Positions 7,469-16,481 of a DNA stretch of 64,000 nt are shown here, one piece after another (the stretch's first letter is position 1; the number at the start of each line of letters is the position of its first letter). Position numbers and translations under genes: made by a program. The stretch spans positions 1 through 64,000 of the forward strand of contig CAYFOM010000001.1 in the NCBI GenBank assembly GCA_964344765.1, given 5' to 3'. Below the pieces are notes generated by a model that worked only from the letters and a program-made list of their open reading frames with translations, was not told the DNA's origin and made no database searches. The DNA is from JACNIZ01 sp964344765. Its GTDB lineage: Bacteria > Planctomycetota > UBA1135.

Positions 7469-10400
7469 TTACGGAGTTTCCACCATGCGCTCGCTATCGG
7501 CGTTGCGTTCGGCTTCGGTGGAGTAGTACTCCTGCAGCGGGCTGACGTCGGCGGCGCCTAGTTTGAGCGCTTGAATGCCTTCCACTGCCGCCATCGCCGC
7601 CGACATCGTCGTCAAACACGGGATGTTGGCTTGGTACGACTCGGAGCGAATCATGCCGTCGTCGTAACGCGTGACCTTGCCCAGCGGTGTGTTGATGATC
7701 AGCGTGACTTCGCGGTTCTTAATCAAGTCGACCACGTGCGGACGACCTTCATGCACCTTGTTGATGCGCTCGCATTCCAATCCGTGGCGTTGCAGCACCT
7801 TGTAAGTGCCGTCGGTGGCAACCAAGGTGAAGCCTAAGCTCAGCAACTGACGCGCAACCATGACGACGTTGCGCTTGTCGGCGTCTTTCACCGTCAAGAA
7901 CACTTTGCCTTCGATCGGCAAGGTGCGGCCGGCGGCGCTGCTTGCTTTGGCCATCGCCATCGAGAAGTCGCGGTCGATGCCCATGACTTCGCCGGTGGAG
8001 CGCATTTCCGGACCGAGGTCGGCACGTGCACCGGGGAACTTGGCGAACGGGAATGCCGGAGCTTTGACCGCCATATGTTGCGGTGCGACGATCTCTTCCA
8101 CGCCCAATTCGTCAAGCGACTTGCCGGCCATGACCTGAGTGGCGATGCGGGCATATGGAATGCCGGTTGCTTTGGCCACGTAAGGCACGGTGCGCGAAGC
8201 GCGCGGGTTGACTTCCAGTACGTAGAGGGTTTCGCCGCGCACGGCCAACTGCACATTCATCAAGCCGACGACGCCCAGCTCCAACGCCATTGCGCGCACC
8301 GAATCGCAGATTTGGTGAACCAGTGCATCGGACAGCGAAATCGGTGGAATGACACAAGTGGAGTCGCCGGAGTGAATGCCGGCTTCTTCAATGTGCTCCA
8401 TCACCGCAGCAATGACGACGCGTTTGCCATCGCTGACGCAGTCGACGTCGATTTCAATCGCGTCTTCCAAGAAGCGGTCGATCAACACCGGTCGTTCCGG
8501 CGATGCAATTACCGCCTCCTTCATGTAACGCTCCAAATCGCGGGTGTCGTAAACGATTTCCATCGCCCGCCCGCCGAGCACATAACTGGGCCTAACCAGC
8601 ACCGGGAAACCGATGCGGTTGGCGACGGCAATCGCTTCTTCGGTGTTGGTGGCCATGCCGTTCGGCGGTGCCAACAATTTCAGCTTATCGAGCATTTCCG
8701 AGAAGCGACCGCGGTCTTCGGCGCGGTCGATGGCTTCTACTTGCGTTCCCATGATCGGCACGCCGGCCGCTTCCAACGAGCTTGCCAAGTTCAACGGCGT
8801 TTGACCGCCGAACTGAACAATGACGCCGTCCGGGTTTTCGCGCCGGCAGATGGCGAGCACGTCTTCGGTGGTCAGCGGCTCGAAGTACAAGCGATCCGAA
8901 ATGTCGAAGTCGGTAGAAACCGTCTCCGGGTTCGAGTTGACCATGATCGATTGGATGCCCATGTCGCGAAGCGCCAGCGACGCGTGCACACAGCAATAAT
9001 CGAATTCGATTCCTTGACCGATGCGGTTTGGGCCGCCGCCGAGAATCATTACCTTCTTGCCTTCCAGCGGCGCGACCTCTTCGTGAGTGCAATCGAAAGT
9101 CGAGTACAAGTAGGGGGTCGCCGCAGCGAATTCACCGGCGCAGGTGTCGACCAAACGGAAGCCGACTTTCACACCCAACTCGAGGCGCTTATCACGCAGT
9201 TCGGTTTCCGTGCATTCGAAAACCTCGGCGATGCGCGCGTCACTAAAGCCGCGCCGTTTCCAATCGCGCAACTTATCGGCAGTGATGTTTTCCAAGTTGA
9301 AGTTTTCCAACTCCAAATCGGTTTGCGCCAAGCGCTCAAGGTACGACAAGAACCACGGATCAATGCCGGTCAACCGCGCCACTTCCATTACGTTGTAGCG
9401 CTGAATAAAAGCGTCGTAGATGGCGAACAAACGACCAGGCGCGGGGCGCGACAACTTATGCGCTAACTCTTCCGCCGAGAAGTCGCGCTTCTTGCCGGAG
9501 AAGCCGGTGCGTCCGACTTCCAAACCGCGCAGCGCTTTTTGGAACGACTCCTCAAAGGTGCGGCCGATGGCCATGGTTTCGCCGACCGACTTCATTTGCG
9601 TGCCCAGCGTCGAATCCGACTGCGGGAACTTTTCAAACGCAAAGCGCGGCATCTTCGTCACCACGTAATCGATCGACGGCTCAAAACACGCCGGCGTTTC
9701 TTTGGTGATGTCGTTCTGAATTTCGTCGAGCGTATAACCGACGGCCAACTTCGCGGCGAACTTAGCAATCGGGAATCCGGTCGCCTTCGACGCCAACGCC
9801 GAACTGCGCGAAACGCGCGGGTTCATTTCGATGACGATCAAGTCACCGTTGGAAGGGTTGACGGCAAACTGCACGTTCGAGCCGCCGGTCTCCACACCAA
9901 TCTCGCGCATGATCGCGAAACTGGCATCGCGCATGCGCTGGAATTCTTTATCAGTCAGCGTCTGCGATGGAGCGACGGTAATCGAATCACCGGTGTGCAC
10001 GCCCATCGGATCGAGGTTTTCAATCGAGCAGACGATCACGCAGTTGTCCTTGTGATCGCGCATCACCTCCATCTCGAATTCCTTCCACCCAATCAAGCTT
10101 TGCTCGATCAAAATCTCGTTGACCGGCGACAAACGCACGCCGCGCGCCGCGATCTCTTCGAATTCTTCTTGGTTGTAAGCAATGCCGCCGCCGCTGCCGC
10201 CCATGGTGAAGGCCGGGCGAATCACACACGGCAGGCCGATCTCTTTCACCGCCTCGCGCGCTTCGGTCAAACTGTGGGCAATAGCCGACGGGGCGTTTTG
10301 CAGCCCAATCTTGCTCATTGCCTGGCGGAACTCGTCGCGGTCTTCGGCCTTGTGAATGACGTCGGCACGGGCGCCGATCATTTCGCAGTCGTACTTCTCC

Positions 10401-10723
10401 AGCACGCCGTTTTGAGCCAGCGCCAGCGCCGTATTCAGCGCGGTCTGCCCGCCCAGCGTCGGCAGGATGGCGTCGGGTCGCTCCTTGGCGATGATCTTCT
10501 CGACGAATTCCGGCGTGATCGGCTCGACGTAGGTGGCGTCGGCCAGCTCGGGGTCGGTCATGATCGTCGCTGGGTTGGAGTTCACCAGCACGATGCGGTA
10601 TCCGTCTTCCTTCAGCGCTTTAATCGCCTGGGTTCCGGAATAGTCGAATTCACAAGCTTGCCCGATGATGATCGGACCAGAGCCAATGACGAGAATGGAA
10701 CTCAGATCGGTTCTTTTAGGCAT
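7469..10723 (-). CDS. carB: Carbamoyl-phosphate synthase large subunit
   Basis: A 1084-residue protein of the usual CarB length. It makes carbamoyl phosphate from bicarbonate, two ATP and ammonia delivered by CarA, for pyrimidines and arginine. The N-terminal half begins SILVIGSGPIIIGQACEFDYSG and holds the first ATP-grasp domain. The second half repeats the plan (VMILGGGPNRIGQGIEFDYC at about residue 560). The last ~130 residues form the MGS-like allosteric domain. carA is not in the window. It is the last gene of a minus-strand series after aroB, with its own -10 box 25 bases upstream. The frame is complete. Confidence 0.97.
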   Translation of the reverse strand: MPKRTDLSSILVIGSGPIIIGQACEFDYSGTQAIKALKEDGYRIVLVNSNPATIMTDPELADATYVEPITPEFVEKIIAKERPDAILPTLGGQTALNTALALAQNGVLEKYDCEMIGARADVIHKAEDRDEFRQAMSKIGLQNAPSAIAHSLTEAREAVKEIGLPCVIRPAFTMGGSGGGIAYNQEEFEEIAARGVRLSPVNEILIEQSLIGWKEFEMEVMRDHKDNCVIVCSIENLDPMGVHTGDSITVAPSQTLTDKEFQRMRDASFAIMREIGVETGGSNVQFAVNPSNGDLIVIEMNPRVSRSSALASKATGFPIAKFAAKLAVGYTLDEIQNDITKETPACFEPSIDYVVTKMPRFAFEKFPQSDSTLGTQMKSVGETMAIGRTFEESFQKALRGLEVGRTGFSGKKRDFSAEELAHKLSRPAPGRLFAIYDAFIQRYNVMEVARLTGIDPWFLSYLERLAQTDLELENFNLENITADKLRDWKRRGFSDARIAEVFECTETELRDKRLELGVKVGFRLVDTCAGEFAAATPYLYSTFDCTHEEVAPLEGKKVMILGGGPNRIGQGIEFDYCCVHASLALRDMGIQSIMVNSNPETVSTDFDISDRLYFEPLTTEDVLAICRRENPDGVIVQFGGQTPLNLASSLEAAGVPIMGTQVEAIDRAEDRGRFSEMLDKLKLLAPPNGMATNTEEAIAVANRIGFPVLVRPSYVLGGRAMEIVYDTRDLERYMKEAVIASPERPVLIDRFLEDAIEIDVDCVSDGKRVVIAAVMEHIEEAGIHSGDSTCVIPPISLSDALVHQICDSVRAMALELGVVGLMNVQLAVRGETLYVLEVNPRASRTVPYVAKATGIPYARIATQVMAGKSLDELGVEEIVAPQHMAVKAPAFPFAKFPGARADLGPEMRSTGEVMGIDRDFSMAMAKASSAAGRTLPIEGKVFLTVKDADKRNVVMVARQLLSLGFTLVATDGTYKVLQRHGLECERINKVHEGRPHVVDLIKNREVTLIINTPLGKVTRYDDGMIRSESYQANIPCLTTMSAAMAAVEGIQALKLGAADVSPLQEYYSTEAERNADSERMVETP

Positions 10724-10747
10724 GGGGGATGACAGCCGATTTGGGTC

Positions 10748-10753
10748 ATTCTA
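10748..10753 (-). promoter_or_regulatory. -10 box upstream of carB
   Basis: Minus-strand TAGAAT in the 46-base gap between aroB and carB. It predicts a start near 10741 and a leader of about 17 bases without an obvious Shine-Dalgarno. carB may therefore have its own promoter in addition to readthrough from aroB. Confidence 0.4.
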
Positions 10754-10769
10754 GCAGCCACCCCGGCGC

Positions 10770-11879
10770 TTAACCCAGACTTGAGTGGATCCTTTTTGCT
10801 AAATCACGCGGGTCCTGGCCAGGCAGGATTTCGCAATGCCCCGGTTTGACCGGCAGGATGACGTCTACGGTGCGCTTGGCTTTCTTCTTGTCGCGCCGCA
10901 GCAGCTTGGTCAGTTGTGCAACCGTCGGCAGCCGCCCCGGGTAGCCGGCTGCGAGGTCGACGTGGGCCAGCAGCGCGGTCATGCGCTCGCGGTAGGCGGG
11001 CTTTGCCATGCCCAAATCCACCGCCATATCCAACGCACAGCGCAATCCCAACGCCACCGCCTCGCCGTGGGCCAATTTGCGCGGCCCGGCGGCGGTTTCC
11101 AACGCGTGGCCAAAGGTGTGGCCGAGGTTGAGCAGCTTGCGCACGCCGTGTTCCAGCGGATCCTGCTCGACGATGGTGCATTTGACCTTGGCGGTGGCGC
11201 GGGCGATGGCCAAGGTTTGTTGATCCATGGTGCGCGTTTGCAAGCCGGGCTTGCTCCCTCGTTTGTTGCTGGTGGCGGCCGCCGCAGCGGGCATTTGCTC
11301 CAATTTTCGCAGCAACGCCGGGCTGCCGATCATGCCCGACTTGACCACCTCGCCCATGCCGCAGCGCCATTCGCGATCGTTGAGCGTAGCCAGGCTGGCG
11401 ACGTCGGCGAGCACAAACTCGGGCATGTGAAAGGCGCCGAGCAAGTTTTTGCCTTGCGGTAGATTTACCGCAGTTTTGCCGCCGATCGCCGCGTCGGCCA
11501 TGCCCAACAATGTCGTCGGCAGCGCCGCCCAGCGCACTCCACGCATGAATGTTGCCGCAGCAAAGCCGGCCATGTCGGTCGTGATGCCGCCGCCTACACC
11601 CAACACCAAACCGCCGCGATCCAATCCGGCACGCACCATCTGTTGGCTTAAGCGGTCCAGTTGCTCCAAGGTCTTGCGCTTTTCACCTGGGCTAAAGCCG
11701 ATCACCTTAAACGGCAGTCCGCACTTCTCGAGTGCGGTGATCAACGGCTCCCGCATCACCGGTTCAGCACCGCGGTCCAAAACCGCGACCACCGAAGTCG
11801 GTAGCGGCTGTAGTTTTTTGATCAGCCCGGGCAATCGCCGCGCAGTGAGGTTCAACCCAAAAACTGGAGCAAGGTTCAT
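10770..11879 (-). CDS. aroB: 3-dehydroquinate synthase
   Basis: A 369-residue AroB. It turns DAHP into 3-dehydroquinate, the second shikimate-pathway step, using NAD+ and a divalent metal. The NAD region GGGITTDMAGFAAATFMRG and the segment LPTTLLGMADAAIGGKTAVN are diagnostic. Metal-binding positions are visible in MGEVVKSGMIG and LNLGHTFGHALE. A polar insertion near residue 205 (TSNKRGSKPGLQTR) is not typical of the family. It lies 18 bases after the upstream membrane-protein gene, in the same series as carB. Confidence 0.95.
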   Translation of the reverse strand: MNLAPVFGLNLTARRLPGLIKKLQPLPTSVVAVLDRGAEPVMREPLITALEKCGLPFKVIGFSPGEKRKTLEQLDRLSQQMVRAGLDRGGLVLGVGGGITTDMAGFAAATFMRGVRWAALPTTLLGMADAAIGGKTAVNLPQGKNLLGAFHMPEFVLADVASLATLNDREWRCGMGEVVKSGMIGSPALLRKLEQMPAAAAATSNKRGSKPGLQTRTMDQQTLAIARATAKVKCTIVEQDPLEHGVRKLLNLGHTFGHALETAAGPRKLAHGEAVALGLRCALDMAVDLGMAKPAYRERMTALLAHVDLAAGYPGRLPTVAQLTKLLRRDKKKAKRTVDVILPVKPGHCEILPGQDPRDLAKRIHSSLG

Positions 11880-11897
11880 CGGCGTTGGCGGCGAGAA

Positions 11898-13262
11898 TTA
11901 TTTCGGACCTTTGTGAAACCGTTTGCGTCGGTCGCGCAGTTCTTGAATGGCTTTTTGCGCTTGGCGTTTGTCGCGGCGAATCAAGATGACAAAGCCGGCG
12001 ACGAATACGACGAACAACAGCAAGAACACTTGCATGATTTGGCTTTCCAACAAAGACGGCGCAATCTTGCGTTCGCGTACGCCGGCGATGACAAAAACCG
12101 GGGTTCGTCGTTGGTTGCCCTTGGTGTCTTCGAATGCCCACATGCGAACGAAGTAACCGAGCAATTCATGGTTTAAGCCCAAGCCTTTAAAAGCTTCGCG
12201 GCCAGGTGCGGCGATTCGAATCAGTTGATCGCCGAATTCATACTTGTTGACAAACGCATGGCTGTGATCGCGCAAGCGCATCGGGTTTTCCGGACAGGCT
12301 TTGGTCCACTCTTTCACCGGTTTGGCATACAAAATCACCGCCTTTCCCCGATACGGACCCGGGTCGGCACTGATGTCAGCGAGCAGCGACTTGTTGAAAT
12401 AAGTGGCGTTGTCGAACTCGTCATCATACCGTTTTTCGTCGCCGGCCAACGTTGCCGCGTAATTCATGATGTGCCAATAGCCTTCATCCTCGACTTCGCT
12501 GTACTCGTGAAAAGCGTCGTCGCGCACGCCGCCAAGAATGGCAAAATCCAACTCCGTCGCCGGCTTCGATTTGCGCACCGACGGACGCAACCCGCGACCG
12601 ACTAACAACGGCGCAGTGATCTTTTCGCCTTCGATGGTTTGCGTATAAATTTTGTAATAAAAACCCTCGGTTACGACGAACATGCCGTCGCTGCCGAACA
12701 GGACTTCAGGTGCATTCAGCGACACATAAAAGAAGTCTTTGCCTTCGTCGGTGCGGATCCAGGTCCAAGTCTCCTCGGGACCTTCGATGATGCGCTGTTG
12801 AATGCGCAAGTCTTTGACGTCGCCGCGTAAGCGATATGGCGTGCCGCGTAACTCAGGCGAATTCGTCGGAGCGTGATCGAAGTCCAAAGTCGGCGAACCG
12901 AGAGCGTCCAAGTGTCCCGGACGTAATTGCAGCGATAGCTTGAGCAGCCGTTCAAACGGCGCCGATTCCAGAATCAAGCGCTCGGAGGCGGTGCTGTCTT
13001 TGACTTCGGTCAACGCGGCGACGTCGACCGGCGGAAAGACCATCTCGGTTGCTTGAGCATCTGCCTCGGTCTGCGGCCCTGGCAGGCGGAATTCGGGAGG
13101 CTGGGTTTTGGTGCGGATGTACAAGAAAATCCCGATCGCCAGCGCCAGGCCGGCAGTCATCAAGATCAGGCGCACGCGTTCGCGTCGTTGCAGCGGGCTT
13201 CGCCGCTTCAGACGATCGAGTTCTTCCCGTTTACTCAGTTTGGGGGGCGTAGAGGAAGTCAT
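11898..13262 (-). CDS. Hypothetical protein with two membrane anchors
   Basis: A 454-residue protein I do not recognise. A basic N-terminus (KLSKREELDRLKRRSPLQRRERVR) is followed by a transmembrane helix at about residues 31-48 (LILMTAGLALAIGIFLYI). A large soluble domain of some 350 residues follows, then a second helix near residues 412-430 (VFLLLFVVFVAGFVILI) and a basic tail with coiled-coil character. The topology puts the large domain in the periplasm. Its start overlaps the preceding amidotransferase stop by one base (TAATG), so the two are coupled. It sits directly before aroB. Function unknown. Confidence 0.75.
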   Translation of the reverse strand: MTSSTPPKLSKREELDRLKRRSPLQRRERVRLILMTAGLALAIGIFLYIRTKTQPPEFRLPGPQTEADAQATEMVFPPVDVAALTEVKDSTASERLILESAPFERLLKLSLQLRPGHLDALGSPTLDFDHAPTNSPELRGTPYRLRGDVKDLRIQQRIIEGPEETWTWIRTDEGKDFFYVSLNAPEVLFGSDGMFVVTEGFYYKIYTQTIEGEKITAPLLVGRGLRPSVRKSKPATELDFAILGGVRDDAFHEYSEVEDEGYWHIMNYAATLAGDEKRYDDEFDNATYFNKSLLADISADPGPYRGKAVILYAKPVKEWTKACPENPMRLRDHSHAFVNKYEFGDQLIRIAAPGREAFKGLGLNHELLGYFVRMWAFEDTKGNQRRTPVFVIAGVRERKIAPSLLESQIMQVFLLLFVVFVAGFVILIRRDKRQAQKAIQELRDRRKRFHKGPK

Positions 13263-13984
13263 TAGGTTCTCTTACGGTAGGCGGCTGCCGCTTCGACGAA
13301 ACGCGAAAAAAGGGCGCGACTGGCGACGGAATCCGGCGCTCGCTCCGGATGCCACTGCACGCCGATGGAAAATTGACGGTCGCGGGTTTCCACCGCTTCG
13401 ACGGTTCCATCTTCTGCTGTGCCAGTGATTTGCAGACGCCCGTCCGAAAGGTCGGTGAGTGCTTGGTGGTGGAAAGAAGGCACATCCAAGCGGTCGCCGC
13501 CAATGATTTGGGCGAGCAGGCAGTCCGGATTCAACGCCACGCCGTGTTCCACTCCTTTGGTGTGCTCTTCATGCACGTCCAAATGTTGGACGAAGCCCGA
13601 TCCATGCAGCAGTCCAAGAATCTGCATTCCAAAACACACGGCGAGCAACGGCATGTCACGTTCTTCAACGCGGCGCAGCAGCTCCAGGTTCATCGTCTGC
13701 TGCGATGCCGGTACCGGCTTGCATTCGGGGGTTGGGGCAGGGCCGCCCAAGCGGCGTAGATCCATGTCGTCGCCGCCAGTGGCGATCACGCCGTCGACGC
13801 GATCCAGCAATAGGTCCAAATCCTCAGGCGGCGTATCACCAGGAATCAACAACGGCACCGCGCCGGCCGCCCGCAGACACTGGCTGTAATCGGTGAACAG
13901 CTGATAGCGTTCCCGCCCGTCGTACCAGGGCGGGGCGAGAACTTCGGTGGTCAGCCCGATGACAACCCGGGAGGCGTCGGCCAT
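13262..13984 (-). CDS. Gamma-glutamyl hydrolase-like class I amidotransferase (peptidase C26)
   Basis: A 240-residue protein of the PuuD/peptidase C26 family, which cleaves gamma-glutamyl amide bonds such as gamma-glutamyl-GABA. The nucleophile Cys lies in LLAVCFGMQILGLLHG. The partner His-x-Glu is in IGVQWHPERAP. The N-terminus VIGLTTEVL and the ATGGDDMDLRRLG segment match the family. The substrate cannot be told from sequence. It starts 22 bases from the divergent exchanger gene, with a -10 box that predicts a leaderless message, and is coupled to the following membrane-protein gene. Confidence 0.85.
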   Translation of the reverse strand: MADASRVVIGLTTEVLAPPWYDGRERYQLFTDYSQCLRAAGAVPLLIPGDTPPEDLDLLLDRVDGVIATGGDDMDLRRLGGPAPTPECKPVPASQQTMNLELLRRVEERDMPLLAVCFGMQILGLLHGSGFVQHLDVHEEHTKGVEHGVALNPDCLLAQIIGGDRLDVPSFHHQALTDLSDGRLQITGTAEDGTVEAVETRDRQFSIGVQWHPERAPDSVASRALFSRFVEAAAAYRKRT

Positions 13985-13990
13985 GGCACC

Positions 13991-13997
13991 TATACTA
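13991..13997. promoter_or_regulatory. Overlapping divergent -10 boxes (C26 amidotransferase / exchanger)
   Basis: The seven bases TATACTA give TATACT on plus (13991-13996) and TAGTAT on minus (13997-13992). Predicted starts are about 14003 on plus, 4 bases before ATG 14007, and about 13985 on minus, 1 base before ATG 13984. The whole intergenic space is 22 bases, so both messages would be leaderless or nearly so. Confidence 0.55.
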
Positions 13998-14006
13998 AGC
14001 CGCCCG

Positions 14007-14969
14007 ATGTCTCTGCTGTACCTTCTGCTTGGCCTTGGCGGCCTTTTAATCGGCGCCGAGATGGCCGTCAGCGGTTCGCTGGCGTTGGCTCACCGTTGGC
14101 GCTGGCCGACTTGGGTCACCGGCGTGATCTTGCTGGCGTTGGGTACTTCGCTGCCCGAACTCTTCGTGAGTGGTGCAAGTGCGCCCGAGCATCCCGACCT
14201 TGCATTGGGCGCGATCTTCGGCAGTAACGCGATCAACGTCGGCGGCGTGCTCGGAATGATGCTGGTGCTGCAATCGCGCGGCGGCATTCCGCTGCGGCAG
14301 ACGTCGTTAACTGCGCTGATCATGCTGGCCATCGGCAGCGTGGTCGCATTTTGGGCCTTCGGCAGTGCGCAAATTCCAGGTTGGGCCGGCCCGACCTTGC
14401 TGGGTATGTATGGACTGCTGTTTTTATCCAGCTTGCTCAGTGGTACTCCGTCGACGCCCGATAACCCCGAAGCCGGTGCTCCCGGCGAGGGCTTGGCGAC
14501 GACGTTGCCACGTGCATTCGCCATCACCCTCGGCGGCTTTGCTTTGTTGGCAATCGCCGCAGGTTGGTTTTTGGAAGGCGCACTCGGCCTTGCGGAAAAG
14601 CTGGGATGGGGCGCCGGTTTTGCGGGTTACCTGATCGCCGCGTCCGGTACATCGGCGCCGGAATTTTTCACCTCGTACAAGGCGATGAAGAAGGGTGCGG
14701 TGGGCGCAGTCTTCGGCAACATCTTGGGCTCGAATGCTTTCAATTTGTTGATCGTTGGCGGCGTGGTTGCCATCCGCGCTCAAGTGCCGCTGGACGTCGA
14801 GCAAGTCAATCCACAACTTTGGGTCAACGCAGCCTTTTGCCTGGTCCTGTTGCTGCCAATGATCGTGCGCCGCAAAGGAGGCCGACGCACCAAGTTGGGG
14901 GTGATCGGCGGTGGTTTGCTCATCGCTGGATACGTGTCTTCGGCTTGGTGGATCGGCGGTCAAAGTTAA
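14007..14969 (+). CDS. Ca2+/Na+ antiporter (CaCA family, YrbG-like)
   Basis: A 320-residue membrane protein with the duplicated alpha-repeats of cation/calcium exchangers. Repeat 1 has LALGTSLPELFVS and GAIFGSNAINV. Repeat 2 has LIAASGTSAPEFFTSYKAM and GNILGSNAFNLLIVGG. The acidic residues in these repeats bind the ions. About ten transmembrane segments are visible. I start at ATG 14007 (MSLLYLLLG) because the upstream in-frame codons lie over the divergent gene and promoter. It likely exports Ca2+ in exchange for Na+ or H+ at the inner membrane. Confidence 0.9.
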   Translation: MSLLYLLLGLGGLLIGAEMAVSGSLALAHRWRWPTWVTGVILLALGTSLPELFVSGASAPEHPDLALGAIFGSNAINVGGVLGMMLVLQSRGGIPLRQTSLTALIMLAIGSVVAFWAFGSAQIPGWAGPTLLGMYGLLFLSSLLSGTPSTPDNPEAGAPGEGLATTLPRAFAITLGGFALLAIAAGWFLEGALGLAEKLGWGAGFAGYLIAASGTSAPEFFTSYKAMKKGAVGAVFGNILGSNAFNLLIVGGVVAIRAQVPLDVEQVNPQLWVNAAFCLVLLLPMIVRRKGGRRTKLGVIGGGLLIAGYVSSAWWIGGQS

Positions 14970-15023
14970 GACTGCGAGTGCAGACCAGATGGGCCTGCGG
15001 CCATGATCAATGGGCCGCGCTGA

Positions 15024-15029
15024 TAAGCT
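15024..15029 (+). promoter_or_regulatory. -10 box giving a leaderless lpxD message
   Basis: TAAGCT preceded by TGA, an extended -10 pattern. The predicted +1 is 15036, the A of the lpxD ATG. No Shine-Dalgarno is present. Confidence 0.45.
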
Positions 15030-15035
15030 TCCGCC

Positions 15036-16001
15036 ATGGAATATCGCGCCCCTGCGCCTGAAAACGCGGCCCCGCTAACCGCCGCCCAGATCGCGGAAAT
15101 GCTCGGCGGCCAAGTCGAAGGCAACGCCGACGTCACCATCAGCGCTGTGCAGTCGTTGACCGACGCCGATGCCACTGACGCGGTTTACGTCGCGCCGCGT
15201 GCGCCGCGCGAAATTATGGCTGCATTGGCTGATTGTCGCGCCGGTTTGGTCTTTGCTGCAGAGGGCACCGAGGTGGATTTGGCGGCTACCATCGTGCGTT
15301 TACCACAACCTGCATTGGCGGCAGCGTTGTTATCGCAGCACTTCTATCTTGCGCAGCCGCGCTTAGTCGGCATTCACGAGCATGCCGAGGTGCATGAAAG
15401 CGCACGCATCGGTGATGGCGTGACCTTGCACCGCGGAGTCGTCGTTGGACCCGAGGCGGAGATCGGCGATGGTTGTGTGTTGCACCCCGGCGTGGTGGTT
15501 TATCCAGGCGTTAAATTAGGCGCGGGCTGCACTGTGCATGCGAACTCGGTGATCGGCAGTGATGGTTTCGGATATGAATGGAGCGGGCAAGGCCACGAAA
15601 AAGTGCCGCAGCTCGGAGGCGTCGTCATAGGGCGTGGGGTGGAAATTGGTTCGTGCACAACCATCGACCGCGGCACTTTTGGTGCGACGGTGATTGGCGA
15701 TGGCTGCATCGTCGATAACCAAGTGCAAATCGGTCACAACTGCAAGCTGGGTCGTTTTGTGGTTTTGTGCGCGCAGGTCGGTTTGTCCGGTTCCACCGAA
15801 GTGGGGGATGGCGCCATTCTCGGCGGACGCGCGGCCACGGTCGGTCATTTACGCATCGGAGCCGGCGTGCGCATGGCTGGTGCGGCAGTTGCGACCAAGG
15901 ACATCGAAGACGGTGCGACCGTTGGCGGCTATCCGGCTTGGGATATTCGCTTGGAGCAGCGCATGCAGGCGCGCATTCGCCGCATGGCGAAGGGTGGCTA
16001 G
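15036..16001 (+). CDS. lpxD: UDP-3-O-(3-hydroxyacyl)glucosamine N-acyltransferase
   Basis: A 321-residue LpxD. It transfers the second 3-hydroxyacyl chain from ACP to the glucosamine nitrogen in lipid A synthesis. The N-terminal uridine-binding domain (AQIAEMLGGQVEGNADVTIS) is followed by left-handed beta-helix hexapeptide repeats from about residue 105 to 290. The catalytic His is in VDNQVQIGHNCKLG, and GSCTTIDRGTFGATVIGDG is conserved. The length is near normal. It implies an outer membrane with lipid A. Its TAG stop overlaps the convergent NUDIX stop by three bases. Confidence 0.95.
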   Translation: MEYRAPAPENAAPLTAAQIAEMLGGQVEGNADVTISAVQSLTDADATDAVYVAPRAPREIMAALADCRAGLVFAAEGTEVDLAATIVRLPQPALAAALLSQHFYLAQPRLVGIHEHAEVHESARIGDGVTLHRGVVVGPEAEIGDGCVLHPGVVVYPGVKLGAGCTVHANSVIGSDGFGYEWSGQGHEKVPQLGGVVIGRGVEIGSCTTIDRGTFGATVIGDGCIVDNQVQIGHNCKLGRFVVLCAQVGLSGSTEVGDGAILGGRAATVGHLRIGAGVRMAGAAVATKDIEDGATVGGYPAWDIRLEQRMQARIRRMAKGG

Positions 16002-16450
16002 GAAGCCAACTTCCAGTGCAACTGCAGCAGGTTTTGGCGATGCACCGACAAACCCAATGCATGCAGCGCGGTTTGGAAATCCATCCAACCCACTTGCGCG
16101 AGTTCGCGCCGCTTCGGCATCGCAATATTGCGACTGCGTAAGCGGAAGCCGACCGGCCAACCCACCAAATGCAAGTCGCCGACGTCTTCCTCCACGCCCA
16201 GTGCCGGGCACTGCAAATCGAACGGATTGCCGACGCCGATCTCGTCGTGCACCGCGCGCACCGCGGCTTCGCGTAGGTCTTGGTGGTATTGGATCGGTCG
16301 CACCACCGGCCGCCACAGCGAATCGGCGCTGGGTTGCGGCCGCAGAAGCAGGTATTCGAGACCAGCCCTCGCGCTGCGGTAAACAAAAACGTTCACCTCG
16401 TGGCGCAGGCCGCCATCGCCGAAGTCGTCAGGTTGGAAGTGAGAATTCAT
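15998..16450 (-). CDS. NUDIX-fold protein with degenerate Nudix box
   Basis: A 150-residue NUDIX-type protein. The fold is suggested by LRHEVNVFVYRSARAGLEYLL and a helix LREAAVRAVHDEIGVG in the Nudix-box position. The canonical Gly before the box is missing and the Arg-Glu pair of REUXEE reads Arg-Ala, so catalysis is doubtful. I start at ATG 16450 because AAGGAG lies 8 bases upstream; a GTG two codons earlier would sit too close to it. It resembles dATP pyrophosphohydrolase-like NUDIX proteins, but the substrate is unknown. It shares a promoter region with folC. Confidence 0.7.
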   Translation of the reverse strand: MNSHFQPDDFGDGGLRHEVNVFVYRSARAGLEYLLLRPQPSADSLWRPVVRPIQYHQDLREAAVRAVHDEIGVGNPFDLQCPALGVEEDVGDLHLVGWPVGFRLRSRNIAMPKRRELAQVGWMDFQTALHALGLSVHRQNLLQLHWKLAS

Positions 16451-16469
16451 ATTCACTGCTCCTTGCTTT

Positions 16470-16476
16470 TAGACTA
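16470..16476. promoter_or_regulatory. Overlapping divergent -10 boxes (NUDIX / folC)
   Basis: TAGACTA reads TAGACT on plus, predicting +1 at 16482, the A of the folC ATG. It reads TAGTCT on minus, predicting +1 near 16464 and a leader of about 14 bases that contains AAGGAG. One direction would be leaderless, the other has a Shine-Dalgarno. Confidence 0.5.
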
Positions 16477-16481
16477 CCCCA

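Noticed and set aside
8075..10732. Long plus-strand open frames of 463 and 397 codons opposite carB
   Set aside because: They are antisense shadows of a highly conserved, full-length carB; their translations are His/Arg-rich and match nothing.
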